Shown here: positions 25,313 through 32,779 of the stretch, piece after piece
Layout: each line of letters opens with the position of its first letter
Position numbering within the stretch: position 1 is the first letter of the stretch
Origin: Blautia_A ammoniilytica
GTDB lineage: Bacteria > Bacillota > Clostridia > Lachnospirales > Lachnospiraceae
DNA length: 64,000 bases
Assembly: GCF_025566965.1 (NCBI RefSeq)
Contig: NZ_JAOQJL010000015.1
Location: 1-64,000 of the forward strand
Reading direction: 5' to 3'
Made by a program: the position numbers and the translations under genes
The notes under the pieces: generated by a model
Databases searched by the model: none
What the model was told of the DNA's origin: nothing
Seen by the model: only the letters and a program-made list of their open reading frames with translations

Positions 25313-25861
25313 CTACTGCTCCATCTGCCTTCCCAGAAAACCGGCAGCGGTCTGAACCAGAAGCTTTTCACTGTTTCCTATGGTTTCCCTGTCATTTTTC
25401 CCGATCAGGATCACACTTCCTATGGCATCTCCGGAGCTTATAATCGGCTGTATGATCTGCGCCAGGGAGTTTTTCACCTGTTCTGTAGTAATGGCCACTT
25501 TCTTTCTGTCCTGTGCTCCGGACAGTTTCATTTCCCGTGCAAAGATCACTTCTTCCAATTCACTGCTGATCTCTTTTCCTACATACTCTTTGCTTCCCTG
25601 GCCTGCTGCCGCTATCACCTGGTCGTGATCTGTAATACAGGAAACCATTCCCGTTGTCTGCGACAGTACTTCTGCATATTCTTTTGCAAAGGTACTCAGC
25701 TCCCCTATTGGTGAATATTTTTTCAGGATAATTTCACCTTCCCTGTCTGTATAAATTTCCAAAGGCGTACCTTCTTTGATCCGTAATGTCCGCCTGATCT
25801 CCTTTGGGATCACAACCCTGCCTAGATCATCGATCCTGCGGACAATTCCTGTAGCTTTCAT
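25313..25861 (-). CDS. spoVT: stage V sporulation transcription regulator
   Basis: A 182-aa SpoVT. Residues 1-50 form an AbrB-type swapped-hairpin DNA-binding domain (MKATGIVRRIDDLGRVVIPK, then EIRRTLRIKEGTPLEIYTD). The rest is a GAF-like sensor domain (about 55-180). It is made in the forespore under sigma-G in Bacillus and tunes late spore genes; the same role is likely here. AGGAGGG precedes the ATG. It converges on the VanY-like gene and diverges from threonine aldolase. Confidence 0.95.
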   Translation of the reverse strand: MKATGIVRRIDDLGRVVIPKEIRRTLRIKEGTPLEIYTDREGEIILKKYSPIGELSTFAKEYAEVLSQTTGMVSCITDHDQVIAAAGQGSKEYVGKEISSELEEVIFAREMKLSGAQDRKKVAITTEQVKNSLAQIIQPIISSGDAIGSVILIGKNDRETIGNSEKLLVQTAAGFLGRQMEQ

Positions 25862-25939
25862 ATAAAAAATCCCTCCTGCTTCTTACATACTTTCCATAAT
25901 TTGTGCTGTATGGATAGTATGCGAAAAACAAGAGGAATT

Positions 25940-26036
25940 ATGCGTCAAAATCACAGCTTACCAAAATCATAACCTAAAAATCACAATTTACGAAAGTCTT
26001 ATCAAATCACATCAAATCACAGTCTGCAAAAGTCTT
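25940..26036. repeat. cluster of AAATCAC-type motifs between spoVT and ltaE
   Basis: At least five copies of AAATCA(C/T)A or close variants recur at 10-17 nt spacing, interleaved with AAAGTCTT. They lie between divergent genes, upstream of the ltaE promoter, and could be regulator sites. They have no CRISPR-like unit or spacer structure. Confidence 0.4.
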
Positions 26037-26064
26037 TGCACTTTGCTTCTTTTTGCATTAAAAT
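26036..26064 (+). promoter_or_regulatory. threonine aldolase promoter
   Basis: TTGCAC (26036-26041), a 17-bp spacer and TAAAAT (26059-26064), 72 nt before the start codon. Confidence 0.6.
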
Positions 26065-26135
26065 AAAAAGGAACAACAAAGCATATAGATTTATGCCTCA
26101 CATCTCTAGTATCGAACTTAAGGAGCATTATAAAT

Positions 26136-27185
26136 ATGAATACAAATTTATCATTTGCATGCGACTATATGGAGGGTTGCCATCCGGTGATTCTTGAAAA
26201 GCTTACAGAAACAAATCTGATCAAAACTCCAGGATACGGACTGGACGATTATACACGTTCTGCCTGTGAAAAGATCAAATCAGCCTGCTGGAAACCGGAG
26301 GCACAGGTTTTCCTTCTTACCGGCGGCACACAAACAAATGCCACCGTGATCTCTGCAATTCTTAAAAGCTATCAGGGCGTAGTTTCTGCCAGCACAGGAC
26401 ATATTGCCACACATGAAGCCGGAGCAATAGAAGCCTGCGGTCACAAGGTTCTTACTCTTCCTTCCCATAACGGGAAGATTGATGCAGCAGAATTATCCCG
26501 GTTTCTCGTGGATTACGATCAGGATGCGAACCATGACCATATAGTTATGCCTGGAATGGTTTATATCTCCCATCCCACAGAATATGGCACATTATATTCC
26601 CACTCAGAACTTGAAGAGATCAGCCGGATCTGCCGCCAGCACCATATTCCTCTGTACCTGGACGGAGCCAGACTGGCTTATGCACTTGCCTGCCCCCAAA
26701 ACGACCTGTCATTGCAAGACCTTGCAGCCCTTTGTGATGTATTTTATATTGGCGGCACCAAATGCGGTGCTTTATTTGGTGAGGCAGTCGTGATCACTGT
26801 TCCCGGACTGATTCCTCATTTCTTTACCATTATCAAACAGCATGGTGCCCTGCTGGCCAAAGGCAGGCTGTTAGGTATTCAGTTTGATACTTTGTTTACC
26901 AACCATCTTTACGAGCATATCGGGAAGTCTGCCATTTCGGCAGCCGATCAGATCCGGGACATGTTGAAGAGCAATGGATTTCAGCTTTGTTATGATTCTC
27001 CCACCAATCAGATTTTCTGCATTATAGATAATTCTGTAATGGATCGTCTCCTGTCCCAGGTTGAATGCAGTTTCTGGGAAAAATATGATGATTCCCATAC
27101 CGTGATCCGTTTCGTAACAAGCTGGGCAACCACTCAGGAGGATGTTCAGAGACTGGGAACTGTTTTGTCTTTTTGTTTTTCCTGA
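26136..27185 (+). CDS. ltaE: low-specificity L-threonine aldolase
   Basis: A 349-aa PLP enzyme that splits threonine or allo-threonine into glycine and acetaldehyde. Family features are FACDYMEGCHP at the N terminus, TGGTQTNA near residue 65 (cofactor phosphate), LDGARLAYA near 175 (Asp binding the pyridine nitrogen) and YIGGTKCG near 207 with the Schiff-base lysine. AAGGAG precedes the ATG. The last 40 bp overlap the 3' end of the convergent small gene at 27146-27535. Confidence 0.93.
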   Translation: MNTNLSFACDYMEGCHPVILEKLTETNLIKTPGYGLDDYTRSACEKIKSACWKPEAQVFLLTGGTQTNATVISAILKSYQGVVSASTGHIATHEAGAIEACGHKVLTLPSHNGKIDAAELSRFLVDYDQDANHDHIVMPGMVYISHPTEYGTLYSHSELEEISRICRQHHIPLYLDGARLAYALACPQNDLSLQDLAALCDVFYIGGTKCGALFGEAVVITVPGLIPHFFTIIKQHGALLAKGRLLGIQFDTLFTNHLYEHIGKSAISAADQIRDMLKSNGFQLCYDSPTNQIFCIIDNSVMDRLLSQVECSFWEKYDDSHTVIRFVTSWATTQEDVQRLGTVLSFCFS

Positions 27186-27535
27186 TCGTGGAACTTTTTT
27201 CTCTGACTGGACAGGTTAAAATACTCACTGGAAATAAACCCATGGGCAACCAATGCCTGAAATACCCGTTCCTGCTCATGGGTCATATCCATCCCCACAG
27301 TGGAATTATAGTCTGTGATCACACATCCTGTCTTCTCGATCAGCCAAAACAGTGGTGAATCATCCTGTGGCACCATTTTGAATATCTCATCCGAAGTGTA
27401 GGGCAGTAATCCCATCAAAGCCTCCATATGTCCGCCGTCCTGGATCAGCCGGTAATCTCCATCCGGCATAATGATCCCGTCACTAAAATTACTGTCCTGC
27501 TTCATCTTGTTCAGAAGCTCTTCTGTTACCTTCAT
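27146..27535 (-). CDS. small protein of unknown function
   Basis: A 129-aa soluble acidic protein. It has no signal or membrane segment. Aromatic and acidic residues dominate (ISSEYFNLSSQ, DDSPLFWLIEKTG). GGGGAAG lies before the ATG. Its last 13 codons overlap the end of ltaE on the opposite strand, so the two transcripts would be complementary at their ends. I do not recognise the family. Confidence 0.6.
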   Translation of the reverse strand: MKVTEELLNKMKQDSNFSDGIIMPDGDYRLIQDGGHMEALMGLLPYTSDEIFKMVPQDDSPLFWLIEKTGCVITDYNSTVGMDMTHEQERVFQALVAHGFISSEYFNLSSQRKKFHDQEKQKDKTVPSL

Positions 27536-27566
27536 CTATCTTCCCCATTACACATTTTATTTATTA

Positions 27567-27660
27567 GCTTTTATTTTTTGCTTTTATTTTTTTGCTTTTA
27601 TTTTTTTGCTTTTATTTTTTTGCTTTTATTTTTTAACTTTTATTTATTAGCCTTTATTTA
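27567..27660. repeat. 14-bp tandem repeat, seven units
   Basis: GCTTTTATTTTTTT repeats with a strict 14-bp period (unit starts at 27567, 27580, 27594, 27608, 27622, 27636 and 27650, the first spacing being 13). The outer units are diverged. It starts at the pgsA stop, so pgsA transcripts would carry an A-rich repeat. Confidence 0.8.
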
Positions 27661-28263
27661 TATTGTCTTTGATATCGTCTTTTCATCCTTTTGTTTTACT
27701 TCTGTATCCAGAAAATGCATCTTCAGGATCCCGTGATAAAATCTTCCATACAGAACCAGTGACATAAGCATAATTCCAGCACAGGAAACGATCAGAAACC
27801 AGGCCAGCCCGTCTGGGATCTCCTGCCAGAAAAACAAAACAGTCATCACCAGATACAAAACTACTGTACTAAGCTTCCCGTACCATTTTGCACTGTTGAT
27901 CTGATCTCTCACCTTCAGAGTCTGATATCCCCAGTAAAGCATGATTCCTTCCTTTACAGCAAATAAAAGGATCATCACCCAAAGTCTTTGATATCTGGAG
28001 GAAAGACAGAAAATCATAGACACCTGTGTCAGCTTGTCGGCTACAGGATCCAGCACCTTACCTACATCAGAAACCATGTGAAATCTGCGGGCCACCTTTC
28101 CGTCCAATACATCGGTCAGTGCAGACAGTGCCACCACAGCAATCGCCTGTTTATAATCTCCTCTTCTGTACAACCATATAATAGCCGGTATCAATAGGAT
28201 CCTGAACAAACTCATCAGATTGGGAATGGTCAATATATTGTCTTTTTTCAATCTTTCTCCCAT
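27658..28263 (-). CDS. pgsA: CDP-alcohol phosphatidyltransferase, phosphatidylglycerophosphate synthase type
   Basis: A 201-aa integral membrane enzyme that makes phosphatidylglycerol phosphate from CDP-diacylglycerol and glycerol-3-phosphate. The signature DG..AR...G...D...D is seen in LDGKVARRFHMVSDVGKVLD near residue 55. Five or six hydrophobic helices are present. The ATG at 28263 is chosen for AAGGAG upstream and for the family start NILTIPNLMSLFRI; the frame is open further upstream without a ribosome site. The C-terminal extension is charged. It could be another CDP-alcohol transferase (cardiolipin or phosphatidylinositol type). Confidence 0.85.
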   Translation of the reverse strand: MGERLKKDNILTIPNLMSLFRILLIPAIIWLYRRGDYKQAIAVVALSALTDVLDGKVARRFHMVSDVGKVLDPVADKLTQVSMIFCLSSRYQRLWVMILLFAVKEGIMLYWGYQTLKVRDQINSAKWYGKLSTVVLYLVMTVLFFWQEIPDGLAWFLIVSCAGIMLMSLVLYGRFYHGILKMHFLDTEVKQKDEKTISKTI

Positions 28264-28522
28264 AGCTTCTCCTTTTTCATGTATACTCCTTTTCCATCCG
28301 TTACCATATTGTTTCATTCTAACATGAAAAAAAGTTTCGTCAACCTGATAAAAAATAAAAAAAGACTGATAAAATATAAAAAAAGACTTGCTTTTTATAA
28401 TATTCATGTTATAGTATTCACATACTTATTATGTAGTTTCAAATACTACATGTGACTGTTTTTGATGCCGTATCATTTTTAAGATCATAGGATTCCTGTA
28501 ATCATTCAAAGGAGGTTTTCAC

Positions 28523-29185
28523 ATGAAATTCAAATTAAAAGATCCTGGCAGCGCCATTACTCATGGTATCGCATTTCTGCTTGCAGCGGCGGGCGCAGCA
28601 CCACTGCTGATCCGTGCAGCTGGCTGTACAGATCACCTGCACCTGGCTGCCCTTAGCATATTTATCCTTACAATGATGCTTCTATATGCAGCCAGTACTA
28701 TTTACCACTCCGTAGATTCTACCGAAAAAGTCAACCGCAGGCTGCGCAAGATGGATCATATGATGATCTTTGTAATGATCGCCGGCAGCTACACACCTGT
28801 ATGTCTGATCGTCCTTCATAATCGCATCGGCTATATTCTGTGTGCAATGGTCTGGACAGTTGCCATGCTTGGGATCCTTTTCAAAGGCTTTTGGGTAACT
28901 TGTCCCAAATGGCTTTCGTCCCTGCTCTATATCGGCATGGGATGGCTGTGTGTACTGGCATTTATGCCGATTTTCACAGCACTTCCAAGAGCAGCCTTTG
29001 GCTGGCTTCTTGCAGGAGGGCTGATCTACACAGTAGGCGGTGTGATCTACGCCTTAAAGCTTCCGCTATTTAATTCCAGACACAAGAACTTTGGTTCCCA
29101 TGAGATCTTCCATGTATTTATCATGCTAGGCAGTGCATGCCACTTCATCCTTATGTATTCCTTCGTTGCCCGCATGCCATTATAA
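28523..29185 (+). CDS. hemolysin III family membrane protein
   Basis: A 220-aa protein with seven hydrophobic helices of the PAQR/hemolysin III fold. Motifs seen are DPGSAITHG at the start, YAASTIYHSV near residue 55, MDHMMIFVMIAGSYTPV near 85 and HEIFHVFIMLGSACHF near 195; the conserved His and Asp form the expected metal site. Despite the name, hemolysis is not a safe inference. AAAGGAGG precedes the ATG. Its stop lies one base from the convergent GIY-YIG gene. Confidence 0.92.
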   Translation: MKFKLKDPGSAITHGIAFLLAAAGAAPLLIRAAGCTDHLHLAALSIFILTMMLLYAASTIYHSVDSTEKVNRRLRKMDHMMIFVMIAGSYTPVCLIVLHNRIGYILCAMVWTVAMLGILFKGFWVTCPKWLSSLLYIGMGWLCVLAFMPIFTALPRAAFGWLLAGGLIYTVGGVIYALKLPLFNSRHKNFGSHEIFHVFIMLGSACHFILMYSFVARMPL

Positions 29186-29186
29186 G

Positions 29187-29429
29187 TTAAAAATCAAGCA
29201 GCTCCAGTTTCTGTTTTCTGGTCAGCTGCTTGATTGCATATTCTCTTTGCATTGCTTCCTGTTTCGTCTCATACCCCTCGTAATAAACTAGCGTCACCGG
29301 ACGCTTTGTGCGGGTGTATTTTGCCCCATCCTGGCCTTTATTATGTGCCTGCAGCCGTTTCCTCAGACAATTTGTCCAACCAGTATACAGGCTTCCGTCT
29401 GCACATTTCACCATATAAGTATAATTCAT
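29187..29429 (-). CDS. GIY-YIG nuclease-domain protein
   Basis: An 80-aa single-domain protein of the YhbQ/UPF0213 group. YTYMVKCADGSLYTGWTN carries the GIY-YIG-type core, and R24 and E60-region residues fit the nuclease signature. Such proteins act on branched or damaged DNA; their in vivo role is unclear. It is convergent with the hemolysin III gene. Confidence 0.88.
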   Translation of the reverse strand: MNYTYMVKCADGSLYTGWTNCLRKRLQAHNKGQDGAKYTRTKRPVTLVYYEGYETKQEAMQREYAIKQLTRKQKLELLDF

Positions 29430-29456
29430 TTATAATCCCTGGCTTTCTATGTAAAG

Positions 29457-29506
29457 GAATGCCTTGGCATTCCCTTTTTGTAACTGTAAGGATACTGAAC
29501 TGTTAC
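29457..29506. repeat. composite repeat: hairpin plus 27-bp palindrome, copy 3
   Basis: AAGGAATGCC-TT-GGCATTCCCTTTTT (about 29455-29478) also forms a plausible terminator. The unit at 29480-29506 matches the reverse complement of the 9735 copy at 24 of 27 positions. Confidence 0.7.
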
Positions 29507-29520
29507 CCCTTTTCTATATA

Positions 29521-29602
29521 AAAGCAGCCGGTAAGAAGCGTATCTTATCAGGATTTCCGTAATATCTCTGTTGACAGGGAAACCGGCCGCATATTTTCCT
29601 AC
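29521..29602 (-). ncRNA. candidate small structured RNA downstream of spoIIQ
   Basis: A minus-strand promoter (TTCACA 29638-29633, 17 bp, TATAAT 29615-29610) lies just beyond the spoIIQ stop. The predicted transcript is about 80 nt, starting near 29602. Outer arms GCGGCCGGT (29590-29582) and ACCGGCTGC (29532-29524) close a junction with inner helices TTTCC/GGAAA and TAAGA/TCTTA, ending in TTTT. It has no ORF. It may be an independent RNA or just an elaborate terminator of the spoIID-spoIIQ transcript. Confidence 0.45.
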
Positions 29603-29641
29603 CTTCTTTATTATACGTGCTCTCTTACTTTTTGTGAATCC

Positions 29642-30421
29642 CTATGGCAGATATACGATCGGGTCAATTGGCTTTCCGTCTTTCTTCATTGCAAAGTACA
29701 GATTACTTCCCTCTTTACTGTAATATTTTGTAGGTGTACCTATATATCCGATGGTTGTACCCTTTTTCACTGTATCGCCCTGTTCTACCTGCAGATCTGT
29801 CAGCTGACCGTATATCGCCTGATATCCGTTTCCAAGTTCCATAGTAACCGTGGTTCCTGTCTGTGCGTCCTGTGCAATGGTCAGTACCTTTCCATTAACT
29901 GCAGACTGGACCGGGGCGCCCTGCACTGCCTGGACAGCAATGCCGGAACTTAATCTGTACTGATCCAACGTAGGAAAATACGTAGTATTGTCCATGCTGT
30001 AATCAATCAGGATATTTCCATTTACCGGCCACTCCATTAATGTATCTTCTGAAAAAAGGATCTCCGGTGCCATGTTTAGTCCTGTAGTTCCACCGGCGCC
30101 TGTTTTTGCAGCTGCTTCTGCAGACGAAGCAGTTTTGATAGCTTCTGTCTGTGTCTCTTCTTGTATCAGATTTTCTCCTGCTGTGATGCTGCTACTGCCT
30201 GTTTCCGCCTGCACCAGACGGGTATCTGCCTGTGCACTGGCTTCCTCTTTTATCTCATCTTCCTTGGCATCACTTTTCTGAACACTTTCCATTGGCAGGA
30301 TCTCCTGAATGATCTCCCCATTTTGGGATGTTCCAAGCTGATATGCACTGATTCCAAGTGCTGCCAGCACAGCCAGCGCCCCAACATTGAAAATAACCTT
30401 CATTGTTCTGTTTTTCTTCAT
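29642..30421 (-). CDS. spoIIQ: SpoIIQ-like LytM (M23) domain sporulation protein
   Basis: A 259-aa protein with one N-terminal transmembrane helix (about residues 9-29), an acidic Ala/Glu/Thr-rich linker, and a C-terminal LytM domain (about 150-259). In sporulation SpoIIQ is the forespore partner of SpoIIIAH during engulfment. The zinc ligands of active M23 enzymes appear lost: the HxxxD position reads LSSGIAV, and the HxH position reads NLYFA. It is therefore probably a structural, inactive domain, as in Bacillus SpoIIQ. The ATG at 30421 follows GAGGTG. It lies 82 nt after spoIID in the same direction. Confidence 0.85.
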   Translation of the reverse strand: MKKNRTMKVIFNVGALAVLAALGISAYQLGTSQNGEIIQEILPMESVQKSDAKEDEIKEEASAQADTRLVQAETGSSSITAGENLIQEETQTEAIKTASSAEAAAKTGAGGTTGLNMAPEILFSEDTLMEWPVNGNILIDYSMDNTTYFPTLDQYRLSSGIAVQAVQGAPVQSAVNGKVLTIAQDAQTGTTVTMELGNGYQAIYGQLTDLQVEQGDTVKKGTTIGYIGTPTKYYSKEGSNLYFAMKKDGKPIDPIVYLP

Positions 30422-30503
30422 ATTCTGTTCACCTCTATCATCATAATCCAGAGCCTGTTCGCCGCTCCACCTGTAATTATAGGGTGTCCAGAAATTTTGC
30501 CGG

Positions 30504-31358
30504 CTATACACCAGCTTTTGGAATCTGTACAATATTTTTTATTTCCATTTCAGGAAAATAAGTCTGAAGAATGTGTTCCCAGTCATATCCTGCTTTTGCC
30601 AGACAATTTCCCCCATATTGTGAGTACCCAAGTCCATGACCTTTTCCCTTGCACAAAAACCGATACCTGCTGCCTATTTTCTGTACTTTAAAATCCGCTG
30701 AAGCCAGCCCAAGCCCTGTACGAAAGGCTTCTCCCTCAACAGGCTTTCCATCTGCCATCATCCAGCTTACATATCCTTTAGAGTCCCTTTCCCGGATTTC
30801 CAGTACCTTGGGCATCTGTGATGCAGGGATATAAAATGAAGATAAATACTCCTCCGCTTTTTTATCTTCACTGCTGTCCACAGTTTTCAGATAACTGTAC
30901 TCCTGACTATGAAAAACCTCCTGACCATCTCTGGTGCTTCCGCTGCTGATCTGGTGATAGGGAACCAGCTTCAATTCCTCATTCCATGTAAGCACCATAT
31001 TTTCCGTTTCATGTACTGCTTCCTCATAACATTCTTCTTTTTTCCGAAAAAAAAGCTCCGGAAATTTTCCAGCTGACATTCCATACTCCTGCCTCTTTAT
31101 CACAATATCACGCAGACTTCTGCCCTCACACATTTCATCATAAAAATTGGTTCTTGTAACCACTGCCTGGGCTTTTACTGCTTCCGTCTCATATCCTGCA
31201 GGTATCTGTCCTTCCAGCATGCAGGCGATCCATTCTTCAGGATCAAAAGTATGTACTGTAAGTGCCTGTTCTGCTCCATTTACTATTATAACCATAAGAT
31301 ACGGGAGCACCAGAAGTACCGGCAGGCTACACAGAATATTTCTGATCTTTTCCTTCAT
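30504..31358 (-). CDS. spoIID: stage II sporulation protein D
   Basis: A 284-aa SpoIID, the lytic transglycosylase that digests peptidoglycan during engulfment. An N-terminal transmembrane helix (about residues 8-28) is followed by the conserved domain with EEWIACMLEGQIPAGYETEA (catalytic Glu region), KAQAVVTRTN and the closing GKGHGLGYSQYGGNCLAKAG. A sigma-E-like promoter lies upstream. It forms an operon with spoIIQ, which links the mother-cell and forespore engulfment machinery. Confidence 0.95.
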   Translation of the reverse strand: MKEKIRNILCSLPVLLVLPYLMVIIVNGAEQALTVHTFDPEEWIACMLEGQIPAGYETEAVKAQAVVTRTNFYDEMCEGRSLRDIVIKRQEYGMSAGKFPELFFRKKEECYEEAVHETENMVLTWNEELKLVPYHQISSGSTRDGQEVFHSQEYSYLKTVDSSEDKKAEEYLSSFYIPASQMPKVLEIRERDSKGYVSWMMADGKPVEGEAFRTGLGLASADFKVQKIGSRYRFLCKGKGHGLGYSQYGGNCLAKAGYDWEHILQTYFPEMEIKNIVQIPKAGV

Positions 31359-31385
31359 AAGCTATTTCCCGGTTGTCTTTTTTTC

Positions 31386-31414
31386 AGTATATGTTTTTTT
31401 CTCATAAAATTATG
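31386..31414 (-). promoter_or_regulatory. candidate sigma-E promoter of spoIID
   Basis: On the minus strand, CATAATT (31414-31408), a 14-bp spacer and CATATACT (31393-31386) resemble the sigma-E consensus. It lies 28 nt before spoIID, which is a sigma-E gene in Bacillus and Clostridioides. Confidence 0.5.
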
Positions 31415-31483
31415 CTATGGCCGTAATAGTGAGAAGGATTGAATATTGTATCCCTGTCAAAATTACGGTATACTAAATAAATC

Positions 31484-31510
31484 GTAACTGCATAGTCACT
31501 GATCAGTTAC
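31484..31510. repeat. 27-bp imperfect palindrome, copy 4
   Basis: GTAACTG (31484-31490) ... CAGTTAC (31504-31510), 20 of 27 positions shared with the reverse complement of the 9735 unit. It lies 30 bp before the metallophosphoesterase start. Confidence 0.65.
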
Positions 31511-31540
31511 CGCAAATCACACATTTGGAGGTTACATAGC

Positions 31541-32728
31541 ATGACAGCTTTTTTACTGGCGCCATTTTATATTCTTGTGAATGTTTATGTGGTTCGTTGG
31601 ATGATCCGCTGGATGGGTGCCTGCAGCCACATTTTCCAGTCTGCAGTTTTCCGTGCTGTATTTATCATTTTTTATATTCTGATAGCCTCTTCACTGCTTA
31701 CAGGCTTCCTGATCAACAAGCCGGAATTTCTTCACCGCATCCTGAAAAACACTGGCAACTATTTTCTCGGCACATTTCTCTACATTATTTTGGTAATTGT
31801 AGTAGTCGACCTTGTACGCCTGATCCTTAAGTATGTATTTCATGCCCGATTTCTGGAATTTCGCAGCACCTTCGTGATCACAGGCTTTGTCTGTATGGCA
31901 CTGATCATTCTCATCAGCGTTTACGGTATTCTGCATGTAGGTACCATCAAAGTAACGCCTTATGAAGTGACCGTCAACAAAAAGGTAAAGGACATGGATT
32001 CCCTTAAGATCGTCCTTCTTGCAGATACCCATTTCGGTTACAGCATTAACTGCCGACATGCACAGAAAATGGTAGAAAAGATCAATGCCCAGGATCCGGA
32101 TATTGTCTGTATTGCAGGGGATATTTTTGATAATGATTACGATGCCATCAGCGATCCTGAAGGAGTGTGTAACGCACTGAAATCCATTAAATCCAGATAT
32201 GGGGTATATGCCTGCTGGGGCAACCATGACCTGGATGAACCCATTCTTGCCGGATTTACTTTTGGCGGAAAGAAAAAAGATCAGGCTGATCCACGTATGG
32301 AGCAGCTGCTTAGAGATGCCAATATCCATCTTCTTACAGACGAAGCAGAATTGATCGATGATAAATTTTATGTTGTAGGACGAAATGATTCTTCCCGCAC
32401 CCACAAGCTTGGCGGACAACGACTTTCCCCGGCTCAGCTAACCAAAGACCTTGATCTTGATAAACCGATTATTTTCATTGACCATCAACCAAAACAACTG
32501 CAGGAAACTGCAGATGCCGGAGCAGACTTGGATCTTTGCGGTCATACCCATGACGGCCAGATCTTCCCTGGAAACCTGTTTATCCATCTGTTCTGGGAAA
32601 ATTCATTTGGTTATCTGAAAAAAGACAAGATGCACAATATTGTTACTTCAGGCGTAGGTGTATGGGGACCGGATATGCGAGTAGGCACCAACTGTGAGAT
32701 CTGCCCCATCACTGTACACTTTCAGTAA
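31541..32728 (+). CDS. membrane-anchored metallophosphoesterase
   Basis: A 395-aa protein. The first 135 residues hold four hydrophobic helices. The rest is a calcineurin-like phosphoesterase: LLADTHFGY near residue 158 (metal Asp and His), AGDIFDND near 187, WGNHDLDE near 222, and DLCGHTHDGQ near 325. The architecture matches YkuE/YpbG-type enzymes; the substrate (lipid or nucleotide) cannot be told from sequence. GGAGG precedes the ATG. Confidence 0.9.
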   Translation: MTAFLLAPFYILVNVYVVRWMIRWMGACSHIFQSAVFRAVFIIFYILIASSLLTGFLINKPEFLHRILKNTGNYFLGTFLYIILVIVVVDLVRLILKYVFHARFLEFRSTFVITGFVCMALIILISVYGILHVGTIKVTPYEVTVNKKVKDMDSLKIVLLADTHFGYSINCRHAQKMVEKINAQDPDIVCIAGDIFDNDYDAISDPEGVCNALKSIKSRYGVYACWGNHDLDEPILAGFTFGGKKKDQADPRMEQLLRDANIHLLTDEAELIDDKFYVVGRNDSSRTHKLGGQRLSPAQLTKDLDLDKPIIFIDHQPKQLQETADAGADLDLCGHTHDGQIFPGNLFIHLFWENSFGYLKKDKMHNIVTSGVGVWGPDMRVGTNCEICPITVHFQ

Positions 32729-32779
32729 TGGGACAGCAGTTTATCTCCCGTTATAAGGAAAAGGGACTGTTATTTACTG

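Noticed and set aside
25940..26036. CRISPR array
   Set aside because: The AAATCAC motifs are too short and irregular, with no spacer structure; no cas genes are present in the window.
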